Shown one piece after another: positions 26,401 through 38,995 of a stretch of 64,000 nucleotides of DNA. The first letter of the stretch is position 1, and the number at the start of each line of letters is the position of its first letter. The notes under the pieces were generated by a model. That model was not told where the DNA came from, did no database searches, and saw only the letters and a program-made list of their open reading frames with translations. The translations under genes were made by a program, and so were the position numbers. The DNA is from Eudromia elegans (taxonomy: Eukaryota; Chordata; Aves; Tinamiformes; Tinamidae), in assembly GCA_003342815.1 (NCBI GenBank), contig PTEX01000055.1, positions 1,550,001 through 1,614,000 of the forward strand, written 5' to 3'.

Positions 26401-29400
26401 TTGGCCACTATAGCTGCTCACGAGCCATACTGGGGGACAGAGAACCAAGAGGACAAAACATGAGAGAAAAGCTGTGCCAGGGGCATGATCTGGCCGCCTG
26501 GTTTTAAAGCTCTGTTTCGTATTTTTGTCTTCACTCAGTGCTCTGGTGGAAAATACTGGAGCAAATCTCAAGAAGTTTCTTGTCCTCTGAAGGAACACAA
26601 GAATATGTTTCCTCTCATGGAGGAGAAGCAGGACAAAACAGTTAATTTTTTTTCTTTTCTTTATTTTGAAGTCAGTGTAACTGAAACGTTGTATGATTTT
26701 GCAATACATTCCCAGGGGAGTCATTTTAAATTTTAAGGCTAGAAATACACATTTGGTCTTGGTCAACAAAAGAAAATCATACATTTAAATTGCTTTTATT
26801 TTTCTTCTATGTTTTGAAGCACTGAAAACTTGCAAAATGAAAAGCTAGAAGACGTGCATGTAACCCAGCATAATGCTTTGCTGGCAAATATTAGACCATA
26901 TTTTGTAATGAAAAAAAGATAGAATGTCATAAATTTATTGTGATATAGACTAAGCAGGGAAAAATACAGCTGACGCTGTAATATCTTATGCATGTTTTTC
27001 TAGGTCACAGTCTCCTTATCACAACAGGATCCTGAACAACACCTATTACAAAAACAAACACCTATATACATCCATGTAGATCACCATTCCCATAATGTAA
27101 ACAGTGCTGAACTATTCATCTCCATGAACACAAGACATATCTGACAGAAGGAAAATGCCAAAGAGCGGTGTGAAAAGGGCTGCTTAGAGTTTTCTTCTGT
27201 CCCTGGGGCTCAGCAGGTCACACACTGCTAAAGACAAGCACGTCCGTGCACAGGGACACCTGCCTATATATTTAAAGTCAGAACATACAAACACACAATA
27301 CGTGCAGGATGGACTTCTTTCTACCATAAAAACACTGTGACATCTGGGCTGTAATCTGGCGACTGTAGTAGAAGACACAGCAGATCAGGAAAAAAAAAGA
27401 CAAGAACTAATCCTGCTAGAACCACAGAAAATTGAAGTCAGCAAAGCACAATTACTTTTTCTAGAATTGAGGAAGGCTGTAGCCACAGATTCTCACAGCC
27501 TTGAAAAAGATGTCATAAAAAATTTAATACGCAATCAACTTTCAGGTCTCCTCTTTCAGATCTGCTCTGGCGATCAGTGACAATCATTCAAATGAAAGGT
27601 GATGTATATTGAAGACTAAACCACAGCTAACTGCCATAAATAAAGGCAATCATGCACATTAAAAAAAACCCAAAACTCTTTCTCTCTCCAATATGTCAAA
27701 ATTGTAACCCAATTATTGATCAAGACCTAGAGTAACAATGAAGATTAGTTTTCCTTGTCTAGGGCATGCTGAAATGAACCTTCAGTAAATTTCTTTGGTT
27801 TCTGCAATAGTGCTCCTGTAGCATCAGCATGAAGCATTGCTTATGGCTTTAATATGTCTTATTCCATACCTTTTAACCTATTTCACAGCACACCTACACA
27901 AGGCAGGAAAGCTTCAGAAATCTCAGTGTCTAATTTCAAAAACAGCGTGCAATAGGATTTCAACCAGGCTGTCAAGAAAAATTCCAGTTTATGCCTAGAA
28001 TTGTCTCACCTGACTTTAATCATTGTAACTGATGTGCACGAAGCAGTGGTTCTCTTAGCTCCTTCCTTGTCTCACCCTTCACTTTCCCTCCTGCAAAAAA
28101 CAAGCCTAGCGTAATTTTATGGCAACTCACCCACCATTTAAGAAAAGATACTTGGGCTTTCTTTCATTTTTAAACGAAATCCAAAACCTAATTAGTGATT
28201 TTGGCCTGTGAGACCCAAGGAAACTCTGACCTAGCGTTCACTGGGATATAAAGAGATAAAGACTCCTTTCATCAAGGGCAATACTGCAGGTCACTGGGCA
28301 GTGCTGGCAGTGATCTGTCACTTCAGAGACTGCCTTAAAATACCCTATGCTTTTCAAGAGAAAAATAAAACATTTACAGTACTATCTGCCTAGTGATACT
28401 GAAGATTAGAGGTATCAAGACTATTGTAAGTCCTCTATGGAAGTATTAGCCTTGCCAACAAAATCTGTTTAAAAGATTTGGTTATTCCTTTCAGGAAACT
28501 AAAAACTGCTGCAGCTAGGGAACAGAAGTCAAATAAAATTAAACAAATATTTTGATACTTCATTATGTTAAGAGATATTACCCAAGGGCTAATCCTAAAC
28601 TTGTATGTTCATTAATTGCCTATGGACTCAAAAATATTAATTATACTTACAAAGATGTACATATTTTACATTACGCAGATCTTAGACTTCAGCTCTAATC
28701 TCCTACTTAACCAGTGAGAATTCTACTTGCCTGAGGTCCCTCATTCTAAAGCTTCAAGAGATTAAAAATAACTCCCCAAACCACATAACTTTTCTTTGAA
28801 ATAAAACAACCTCCGCCTTTATTAAATGGAAAAATCCCAATAAAGAAACTGCAAAATTATAATATTCTTCTATCAAAAAAAAAAAAAGCCCTATGTTGAG
28901 ACATCAATTTATCTTTCTGATGCTAGATTCAGCAGCTGAGCACGGAAGCCTGCTGAGGCACATGAGGCCGTTAGGTGAGTGCAGACTTCTGCACATCTGA
29001 GCAGGTTTGGAGGGTGCAAAACACCATCCTAACTCATAGAAACATGAGAATTACAGAGTGGTTTTAAGCAGCAGCAGCGTCCACCTATTTCTGCTTTCTC
29101 GAAGACCCTTATTAGCCTGATGCTGTAAAATACACTAGATAACACAGAGCATATCAGTATCACCTGGAACAAGAACCCAGCTACAAGGACACAGGGCAGA
29201 GGGAGTAGAGAACTGTTTTTACTACTTAGGCACCTTGAGTTTTCTCAGTTTAAAACCTGATTTATCTTAATTATTAGCTAATAAAATCCTCAGGTTGGGG
29301 GAAATGGAGAGGGAAGGAAAATGGTACATATTAAGTGAGAGGGGTTTTAAGCTCACAAGACTTTCATGTTTCCTCAGACAGTTGAAGAAATAGATCTAGG

Positions 29401-30075
29401 CACAACCATCTCAAAGCACTAGCCAACATGAGATGTCATCGCAAATTTCACAGTAAATAATATTTGCAAAGTAATACACATATGTAAATTCTCTGTGTAA
29501 TCAGAATATTAGGAATGATTCCTACTCTTACAGATTTCAGTATGAGCAAGAGCAGATCTTAAATCTTCAGCAGTTATGCTGGATACCCTAGAGGACATTT
29601 ACTATGATTCAGTGAAGTATATATAATTAAAACTAAACTGCACTTGTCAAAATAAAGAATGAAGTACATCCTGTGATGTGGTATCTTTGATCTGGCTAAT
29701 TTGAAAAATTGCATATCCCAAAGTGGGCTTCCAATTCATTACTAATTAGTGAATTTTTGTTGGATTTACTTTTACGAATATTCTTTATTCAGCAAAACCC
29801 AAGAGATCAATAGATTTCTTTCCATTTTGTGTGTAGTCTTTCTATTGCCATGAAAAGTGATAACCTATTTATCTCTGGTAATTGTTCAAAGAATGGCATA
29901 TAACTTTTGAATTATACTTCGAGCCTATTACGGTAATTGGCCATTCATTTAGCCTTACTTATCAAATCATTCACCAGGGCACATAACACAGATAGGTAAG
30001 ACTCTCTAAAGCGAATGAAAAAGCCTTCTCAAAAATGATATAAATACCCCAAATGTACAACTTCTTTGTGAAATT
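20461..30075. other. Long unique AT-rich stretch, no gene seen
   Basis: Nearly 10 kb of AT-rich sequence without recognised genes, RNA genes or transposons. Minor features are an A-run plus TA tract at about 23550-23575, a short A-run near 28876-28887 and modestly GC-richer sequence near 25320-25520 and 26320-26400. ORFs up to 132 codons (minus strand, 26386-26784) lack any motif. Confidence 0.6.
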
Positions 30076-30104
30076 AAAAAAAAAAAGAAAGAAAGAAAGA
30101 AAAA
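30076..30104. repeat. A-run with (GAAA)n
   Basis: An A-run passing into GAAA units, all purine on the + strand. A simple repeat; it might be an old poly-A tail, but no retroposon body is seen upstream. Confidence 0.8.
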
Positions 30105-30281
30105 GTACCTATTACAGTGTGAGAGAATTGCTCCAGAAAGGGGAAATTAGTGAAAAACTAGGAGGTAACCAAAGCTATGGCATTACAGAGGCTTGCTTGA
30201 GGTGAGAGACCACTTCCAAGATGGTTGGTATGTATGGACTCTACCTCTCCAGGATTCCCTTGGCAACACTGTCTGCCCTCC

Positions 30282-30596
30282 TAGTACACACTAGTAAGAG
30301 TAAAGGAGGAGCAGAGCAGAACGGGGACGCTGTGGCCAAACTTTGTTGGCTTCCCTGTGGAGGTGACGTGACAGGGCCGAGCACCTAATGAGTGCATGGA
30401 CGGTGGAGCGGAGTGAAGACACCGCGGCCAAGCTCTGTTGTCCTCCCTGCAGAGGTGGCAACCTGGCCATACCACAGAGCTGATAAATCGTATAGTACGG
30501 TAAGGTGTCTGGTGCTGGTCCAACAACGCTGACAGATCAATCCCTTCTGATGGGCATTGCTCAACTGCTCCTCCTTCTAATCTCATTATAGTACAC
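30282..30596. mobile_element. Candidate small non-autonomous element with 8-bp flanking repeats
   Basis: The octamer TAGTACAC occurs at 30282-30289 and again at 30589-30596, bracketing 299 bp that are richer in G+C than the surroundings. The two inner ends are imperfect inverted repeats: GGAGGAGCAG with an upstream TAGTAAGAG-like stretch on the left is mirrored by CTGCTCCTCC with TCTCATTA on the right. Inside lie two diverged direct copies of a 97-bp unit (30308-30404 and 30405-30501). No ORF of transposase size is present. An 8-bp target duplication would fit a hAT-like MITE, but the terminal bases do not match the usual hAT ends and the left inverted repeat is offset by about 2 bp. The family is unassigned. 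Confidence 0.4.
30308..30501 (+). repeat. Two diverged tandem copies of a 97-bp unit
   Basis: Copy one (30308-30404) and copy two (30405-30501) both start GGAGC and both end ACGGT. They share blocks such as GGCCAA-CT-TGTTG and CCTCCCTG/TTCCCTG followed by AGGTG. Differences are mainly transitions, several at CpG positions, and copy two lacks four bases early and has four extra later. I estimate about 70% identity by eye. This is an old duplication, either inside a mobile element or a short minisatellite. Confidence 0.6.
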
Positions 30597-30604
30597 TGGG
30601 GTAC

Positions 30605-31419
30605 ACAACCCCATCCTAGAAGTAACCCACTTCCAAGAAATTACCACCCTTCCCTGAGCTCTCTAGATTTTCGATTAACTTGGGAGACTTTTTAAACCAA
30701 TCAATAACAAAAGTGTGTAGGACTAGAGTCACTCAAGCTCCACCTAAATGTAAAAGAAAATATATAAAAATGAGGGAAGTAGGTAAGAAGAAGGAACTGA
30801 GGAAAGGAAGCTGTTTAAACCTTGCTTGTCTTGAGGCAATCCTGAAATGGCTATCTTATTTTTCGACCAGCCTTCATGGGAGCAACTATTTTAAAACAGT
30901 TCAGCACAGATTATTGGGTATTTTGAGCAGAAATAAGTGGGGTTTTTTGAAAAACTGTCAGCATCAAAAATATTTACTTTTTGGTATGTTTACATATTTA
31001 TTACGATGGAGATAAATCTCAGTACCACAGAGCAAAAACATATATCCTAACCAAGGTGACATCTATTACTTTACTATCAGAGCCTGTAAAAGTACATAGT
31101 GATTTCCAAAAACATAAGCCACTATCCACAATTACTGTTCCACAGAATGAAAGTAGGAATATAAGATTATGGTTGTCTCTATTCTTCTTCAAATACCGTT
31201 TTTAGAAACTTTTTGCAAATGTTGATTTCTTTAAATTCTAAGGAATGTTTTTATACAAACCCACATAAACACATATCGTCACACCCATATATCTTAGATG
31301 TAAGCAGTAAGTTAGATTCAATCAAATGCCAAGAAAATTTTAAATGAAGACCCGGTCCACAAGTCTGATTAGATCTTAAAAAAAGAAAATCACATTTAAC
31401 AAATATGTTAATATCTCTC
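30605..31419. other. Unique AT-rich sequence, no gene seen
   Basis: An open frame of 111 codons at 30680-31015 and another of 74 codons overlap here, without recognisable motifs. Nothing else is seen. Confidence 0.5.
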
Positions 31420-31444
31420 TTTTTTTTTTTTTTTTTTTTTTTTT
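31420..31444. repeat. Poly-T run (25 T)
   Basis: Uninterrupted T run on the + strand. It could be the poly-A tail of a minus-strand retrocopy, but no polyadenylation signal in the right place and no coding body is seen to its right. Read as a homopolymer. Confidence 0.9.
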
Positions 31445-34191
31445 ACTATGTTTGGAATTCTGTCAAAAGCCAGAAATGCAGGCTCTCTAAAAAAAATAGG
31501 AAAAAAACCCCCGCATTGGCTCACTGAAAAGAACTTCTTGCTTGATTTTCATATAACAGGGGAACAAAAAGGTTTACACCACTACAGTCTATGCTGCCAC
31601 AGGTTTTGAGAGAAGGCAAATGTTCATATCACCAAAATACATTTACATACAGTTTTGCTGATTCTTTTTAATTAAGGGTTATGAAGACTGAATATGACAA
31701 AAATAATCACAAGAGTTTACCCAATAGATTAGCACTTACAATTCTCATCATCTTAAGGGAATTTAAACTGCAGATATACTGTTATCAGTGTACAGAAAAA
31801 GATGGTGAAAACATTTCCAGTGGAGAACCAACACATTTTACGAGAATCAAAGATGACAAGCTCACAAGTTGCAAAGCAGCAGCACTTATACCATGAATAT
31901 TATTCATCAGGTTGAAACCTTTCTCAAAATATGCCTGGGATTCCACAAGGATGACAACTGCTCTCTGGGAAGTTTTATTTTGTCAAGAATTTCACAGATG
32001 TGATTGTGCTGTGTAATTTCAATGCATTCTACTAGACTCCTTCAGGCATGGTTAACACTCTACTGAAAAATACATCAACAAAATTGGTGAAGTACTTCAA
32101 TATATTCAGTGTCACTTAGATTAGGCTGACTGAATGGTTGCATGAGATTTAAATTTCCTGCTGAGTTCAGTTTTGTTATTCGGTGCTATCTGATTATTAT
32201 TTGCAGTCCCTCACCATAACAGACTATCAAATTATATATATATATATATTTATCCAGAAGGGTACACAAGAAAAAAGCATTCTTTGTCCTTGCTCACAAG
32301 CTAGAACTCCCTTATCCCCACAAACAAATTAGAAATGCTAATACAAAAATTCAAAAAAGTAAAATATAGACTGAAGGACAAGAAATGGTGCAAAACACGC
32401 GTGTTTCTGCATTTGCATTAGCATCAGAAACTTATTAGACAGAGAGCTCAGTTATGCCATGAAGGGAAGCGAGCCATACTGCAGAAGACCAGGCAATGTT
32501 TTCAGTTGCTTCCAAGCTGACACAGATAAATATTTCCTCTTCACTTCAATACTGCTTTAAGCACCTAAGCAAGACACAGCAAACAAGCACCCCACCTGAG
32601 AGGTTCCAGACACCCACTTATTGAGCCCATTAGTATCCCCAGATGAGCATCCCCAACCTCTGGCCAGGCTCCAGTGTTTTAGGAGAAAGTGATAAACTCC
32701 TAGGAGCTGTATCACATATGAAAAGGGAAAGCATTTTTTCCTGTTCTCTGCAGTAGACCAGCAGAAACTTTGAAGCATGACATTATTCAAATACAAAATA
32801 AATACACTACAACAAGCACACAGTAGTCAACAGCTTATTTTGTTATTTCAAAAGAATATTAATCTATTACCTGCAGCTGCACACCTAATGCTTATATCTC
32901 TAATTCCAGGGCTATCTATATGCTGTCATATAAACCTTGTAACCATTTTTCTTGCTCCGTCATGAAACATCTTTTTTTGCCTCCACCACTCTTCAAAAAG
33001 ACTTTCTACAACTTCACCCTAAGATCAAGATATATAAACATCAAGTGGAAAGAAAAAGAAAAAAACCTCACACATAGGAAAAATATTTTTCCCGAATTGT
33101 CTTTTAAAGCAATTCATGATCTCTCTTTTATAAACAGCTTACAGGTGAGAACCTTCTCTCCTCATTGTAAAGATAGTCTTAAGAAAGACGGTATAAAATG
33201 CCACCAGATCTCAGACATTTGGGTTTTGTGAGTTTTCAATGGATTTTTTTTTTCCTTGTCCCAGGCATACCTTTCATTTCTGTTATAGCACATGTCCTTT
33301 GATGTTTCAGTGGTATGAAATGCAGGGTAGTTTATCCAAATAGCTGCTCCCATTCTAAACTTAAAACCACCCATCTGGTACACAATTTCATGCCAACTGC
33401 TGAGCCCCAAACTGATAGAGGTTCATGACAAAATGCTAATTCTCTTCATGTTTTGCATGAGAATGGTAGAATGAATATGGAGCTATTAAGTTGTGAATAT
33501 GATTGATGTCTTACCAACAGCATCTCCTACTCTTAACTCCAGTCAATGATTCAAATAATGCCAAGCCAATACTTTTAGAAAATATGTCAGGAATCTGGCA
33601 GCAACTTCAGTATCATTCCTGCTTCCTCCAAATTTGCCAAAGAAAGAAAGAACCTCAGATCATTCTGTTCCTCAAGAACACTCTCTGTAACAGTATGTGC
33701 ATGATGGCAGAAAGAATGTAATGAATCTTATGCCTGTATTAGTAGTGGTTATGTCAGCTAGACATAAGTGGAAAAAATTGTACTTGATTTTCCAAAACTG
33801 GTTCTTATAATATTAGGAGAAACTTTGGGGTTCCTTCTGAGTATTGCAATTAATTAAATCTATAAATGTGTCCCTTGATGACCCTTGTTGATATGTTGTC
33901 TCATACTCTCTTCTCTTGTTGACTGAAAAAAATACATTCAGTACAGGTTATGGTACCACGGTTTGTGTCATTTCAGTCTCAATATGATAAAACAACTTGG
34001 TACATGATTTTCAAAAAGCAGCCAATGATTCATGTTAAAAACAATTTGAATTTTCCAGCTGAGATTAAGACGCAGATCAGTGAATAGTCTGCCTGGTTTA
34101 GTTTTGATTTACAAATACGCTGTATTGCATCTCATCATAAACATTAACATTCAGTCTGTATCCTGGTATATACTGTCCAATTTCTTCTCTC
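31445..34191. other. Unique AT-rich sequence, no gene seen
   Basis: No genes recognised. A (TA)n run lies at about 32232-32252. Open frames reach 103 codons (32920-33231) without motifs. Confidence 0.6.
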
Positions 34192-34450
34192 AATAAGCAT
34201 ATGAAGACAACTGACCCAAAGGCCATCTATTCTAGCATCCCATTTTCAACAGTGACTGCAAACAGAATATGAGGAAAAGAGTAAGAATAGGGCAAGCATA
34301 TTTAATACTTCCATTACATTCTCTAAATCAGTTGGAAACTCAGGGATTTCCAAAGCTGGATGTGGTCTGTGCACATTTGCTAAGTTGCTAGGACAACATT
34401 CATCCTGGATCATGATGTTTTCTAGTTTCTGTCCCGTGAAAGACCATCCT
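34192..34450 (-). mobile_element. Old CR1/L3-like LINE 3' fragment, reverse orientation
   Basis: Read on the minus strand, the left part (34212-34255) gives the typical end of the L3-like CR1 group: a CACTGTTG word, then GGATGCTAGAATAGATGG and CCTTTGGGTCAGT, corresponding to the family's usual ACTGGGCTAGATGGACCTTTGGTCTGACCCA. Further right, a GAATAGGGCAAGCA block and a CTCAGGGATTTCC block also resemble this group. The copy is clearly divergent, so older than the one at 7517-7687. Its right boundary is uncertain; the firm match covers about 34192-34375. No reverse transcriptase remains. Confidence 0.62.
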
Positions 34451-34473
34451 TGCAACTGGATAGTACTTTAATT

Positions 34474-34499
34474 AAAAAAAAAAAAAAAAAAAAAAAAAA
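34474..34499. repeat. Poly-A run (26 A)
   Basis: Uninterrupted A run immediately beyond the old CR1-like fragment. It lies on the 5' side of that minus-strand fragment, so it is not its tail. No AATAAA signal precedes it. Confidence 0.9.
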
Positions 34500-36014
34500 G
34501 TGTTCTTCTATTTTAAAAGATACCTTAGTGCAGGCATTCCATACTTAAAATTTGCTATACATAATAACAAAATAGAATAAAGCCTATACATTTGGCAGGG
34601 TATTTATGAACTCCACTGTGGAGAGAGAGAGCGGAGGGAAGTTTACCCTCTACTTATGAAGAATTAGCAAGTGTTTATTAGGGACCTGGCACACTACAGC
34701 CAAAGCCCCTGCCTAAGCCTTCTCAAAGTAGTCTAAGCTCAGATCCACCAGATGTATTTATATGCACTCTTCTTCAAATGTCCACATCTCTTTATGACTT
34801 CCCAATGTCTGCTTCCATTTGAGCAATTGCAATGGGCAGATCTGCTCTCACAGAACTATGGATAAGAAAACAGAGCAGTTTTCAAAAATAACTGTTTCTT
34901 CTAGATAAAAATCTCTTTCTGCCTCTGTCCAACTTTAGGATGTCAGAATGCTAATATTCCAGAAGAAAAGACCTGATTATGTTTCAACTACTATTTCTTA
35001 ATGTAATTCAAGAGATGACAGACTATCAAATATGTATTTTTAAAATTTTCAGTGAGAAACCATAAAGAAAACACTAAAATTTTCTACAGCAAGCCTTTAT
35101 GGTTCATGTCTGTTACTGAAAACTCTATTTTTCTACTCACATTTTATGAAAGTCATTGCAATTCCATCATGTTGCTGAGTCCTGCCAGTGTGAATTCAGT
35201 CTCCACATCAAATTCTATAAATTATGTGCTTAAATGGATAATAAACAGCAAATAAACTACTACCCTGAGAAAACTGAAGATAATAAAAGCATAAAAATTA
35301 CAGGAACTTTTGTAAGTGCTACTCTTTGATCATACAGTATAGAAAAACTGTTCTCTGGGTTTTAGAGCTTCTGGAAAAGAAATTTCTATAACACATATTT
35401 AAAGCATGGATTTTTTTAATTATTTCTAAATAGAAATAAAATCATGTTATTATTATTATTTGTAATAGAAACTGAAAAAAAAAAGTTAATATAATATTCA
35501 TATTCCAATACAGTCTTAAATAAAGAAACTGCTACTCTGCCCCTTTAATCTCTCACTGGCAGCTGGAGTATCAGCAGGTTTTCATCTATTATCATTAGTT
35601 GCAGGGCTCGATGATGATTACTGTGCCACTCAAGCCTCAGACCAAATAATTAGTACTTATAACTGAGAATGTGAGCCTTACCACCGCTCATGACAATTGC
35701 AATGTAAGGATAAAAAACGTGTTCTGCGTGACTGTATTTTGCCTCAAGTTTGACCCGAGATTCCTGATGGAGGACCAGGCCAAGATTTCTGAAACATTAA
35801 TAAGACATTCTTAAAAGTTGGACACTATTAAAATGGGCCTTCTTACAATTAGTATAGCACATATATTCATAATTAATTAAAAAACCACTTATGTTAAAAT
35901 CACCCAGATCTTCATAGTAGCAATAGGCTAGAAATACAGAGACTGCACTTAGCTTCTTTATAAATACACCAGCTCTACAAGCTCAAGTATACCCAAGTAT
36001 ATCAGGGATTCTAT
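34500..36014. other. Unique sequence, no gene seen
   Basis: AT-rich DNA. The stretch 35530-35790 is less AT-rich and contains homeodomain-type words (AATAATTAG, TAATTA nearby) that could mark a conserved non-coding element, but this cannot be judged from one sequence. No gene structure. Confidence 0.5.
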
Positions 36015-36044
36015 CTTTCCTAACATTCAAAAATGTTAGGAAAG
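36015..36044. other. Perfect 13-bp hairpin with 4-nt loop
   Basis: Left arm CTTTCCTAACATT at 36015-36027, loop CAAA at 36028-36031, right arm AATGTTAGGAAAG at 36032-36044; all 13 pairs match. GGAT (36006-36009) and ATCC (36046-36049) could add four outer pairs after an internal loop. It is too short for a typical miRNA precursor, and there is no T-run directly after it to suggest a terminator. Confidence 0.9.
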
Positions 36045-38995
36045 TATCCTTACAGAGGATCACCTACATCACATCAGGATGGGTGCACTTCACCTTACAG
36101 TCCCCTGCAGAAGGGCACAGAGGGTATTGCCAGGAACCCACCAGTTCTGCTTTGATGTCCTGGGCTGGGTGCTCTCCTCTGTGGGCTCCTGTGAGTCTCT
36201 CTGCCTTGGAAACTCGAGGGCAAGAACCACCAGAGGAGAACTACACTAGGCAACGTACAGAGCATTTGCCAGCTGCCTTTCGTCCATACTCTGTCTCTTC
36301 TGCTATTTCTGTGAACATTTCTGCAACGCAAACAGACCCTTAGGCATGTCTCTGCACATACCCGCACTCTCCCACTCAACCACTTGTCCAACTGCAACTA
36401 CTAGAGAGCCAAGAGAAGCCTGGAGCTTCACCTGCTCCCCACTCATGCTCTTCTAGGACATTCATATGTTATTATTCACACACTACAACCACAGAGCTAT
36501 AAAATACATATAAACTACTACTAGCAGCTTTGCAATAAATTCAATACAGAGCTGCGAGAATCTGCAGGAAATACACAATATGATGGCAATTGCTTAAAGA
36601 CCTCCACATATCAGTTGACGATGGAGGAATGGATGATGATTTCTTTTTGGAGATAAGCATAAGATGCCAGAAAGAAATGTAACATGCATAGTATGAATAC
36701 CTTCCTTTCTAAAAAACTGCTATAAAAAAGATTTCTGGCAATTGCTGCTTAGAAGAAGAGAACACTTGATTTGAAACTCTCTGAACCGCCCCCTCCCCTT
36801 TTTGTGCCATTTGCAATGAACACCATTTCCAATACTGATACACTTTGATGAATTCATCTTGTATATTAACATTAAAGCAGAGTTATATGAACATACATTA
36901 TTATTTTAAAGAGTATTTTCATCAAATTTCTGGCACACTATCAATGAGCATTTTTTTTTAATTATGAATAGTTAATATTAATAAACTTCCTTCTAATTTT
37001 GATTCAGGGGATAGGCTTAAAAAATGTTTTAATAACTACCATAAGGTAATCATTGTTTGGTTTACATTGTTTGTAATCTATTACTTGGCAATATTTATCA
37101 CATCTATATCTAATAACTTTTTTTTTCCCCTACATGGAAAAATTATTCAACCATAGCCACTTCAATTTTATAAACTGGAACACAGCCATAGTCTTGAAAG
37201 TCACATTATGGATAGCAATAATCACAGAATGATACAGCTTGAGTAAGAAAATTCTATTAAAATATATAATCCATTGGACTATGAAACTTTCATATGTCTA
37301 TTGTTCCAATTCAAATTTTTAGAATCACGATAAGTGTATATAGAATAAAAAGTAAATGTTTTTCTTGGACTAGAAAATGACAAGAGAAAAAAATATTTTC
37401 AAAGTAAGGAAGGAGACCCGATTTTACTGTTCTTGAGGATGTGGCTAGTGAATTAGCCAGCTGCAGACTGGAATATAGGTGCATGCCTTTCCTCTGGCAC
37501 AAAATGGAGAAAATAGCAAATGTCTAATCTGGAGCAGACCGTGGTTTATCCAAGAAACAACACGCTGGGAAATTACTTCGATGAACATCGTAACAAGACA
37601 AACCAACCTCCCTGCTTTTAAAGATGAATGCTGAGTTTACACATTATTAGGGAGAAAAACAATATACATTATATTTTTAGAGATTAGTTAAAAAAAAAAA
37701 AAAAAGGAATTTTAATCCTCCAAAAGGTTGAGGAGAAAGCAGAAATGGGGAGAAACTGAGCCCCTTTTTCAAGCACTGAGCCAACAGTTGCTACTATAGC
37801 ACCCATGAGTAACATGGAGGACTGCCCCTGGTGCTGCCTCAGATAGGATGAAGTTGATCACCTGCCTATCCAAAAAGTCAGCATTTTCCAAGGGAAAATT
37901 ACTCCACCAGAATGTGATTACTCTGTTTTAACATTATGCTCCTATTCTCTGCTTGTTTTTTTGACAAGACTGCACAGGCACCTTGATTCTGCTGTTACCA
38001 GCAGCAGTAACTTCACTTCAGAATAAAGATCTATGTATTTAAGTTTCTGCACAATACATTCTAAACTGACAGTATTTGTCTTGGCAAAATTGGCTCATAA
38101 AGACAGGCACATTGTAATTGAATTGCCTTAGATCAAATGAAGCTAGAGACAACACCATTCTCATTACACTGTGTTACCATTTTATCTTATTCTGTTTCTC
38201 AATAATGATGAATTTATTAATCTCATCCAAGCATCTCTCACTTCCAAGAAATAATCATGTCTTAGTGTCAAATAAAAATGAAGCCAAATTTCTGTACTTA
38301 AACCAAAGCTGCTAAAGTAGCATACAATAAAATATGTGCAGGTGCAGATTTGATACAGAATCCCATTTGCTACAGTTTTCTTAAACATAATCCTTAGCAC
38401 CAAACAGCTGCAGAAGTTGGACTGTTCTGCAACAGATATTCTTCATTCTTTGGCAGAGCAATACAAATTACAAAACACTGTGTATTTAGTACATTTTACA
38501 GGTCATGTCTGTTTTAATCACCACAAATTCTAGCCATTAAAATCACAATTATGCCTGTATTTTTGTTATTAATTGCAATTCATGTTAAAAGTAATTGGCA
38601 CTTCATTATCCCTATGCTCCTCAGGGCATATTCGGAAAATGTAGCGTTGTATATAAATGTTTTATATGCATCATTTACAAATTCAAGCAAAAATCTAATT
38701 TTGTATCAGGTCTCTGAACGGTTCAAGATTTGACAACAGCTTCTTTACTTTCTGGTTACAAGTTCAAATTCAAAGTGGGGTAGAAGTGATAGAGATATCA
38801 CCAAGTAGCAATGGTCTATGACTGGTATCAAGCAAAACTCACAGGTTTTAGGGTCAGTGGGTGCAGTTACAATTACAATGTCTGACTCTCTGCTCAGCCC
38901 AAGCCACCAAGCTTCCCGCAGTGATTTCTGCAAGAAGCCCACGCATCTGTGAGAGGTACAGATTTTCTTACACACACACATGCTTTTTGTTTCAG
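36045..38995. other. Unique sequence, no gene seen
   Basis: A moderately GC-richer stretch at 36070-36420 carries overlapping open frames on both strands (86 and 100 codons) with no recognisable motif. A 16-base A run lies at 37690-37705. At 37222-37250 there is a weak resemblance to a reversed CR1 tail, too short to call. Confidence 0.5.

Noticed and set aside
31420-31560. Poly-T run as tail of a minus-strand processed pseudogene
   Set aside because: No polyadenylation signal beside it and no protein-like frame or known gene sequence to its right.
37222-37250. AATCACAGAATGATAC resembling a reversed CR1 tail
   Set aside because: The match is under 30 bp and the adjoining CR1 body (GGTTGGAAGGGACC) is missing.
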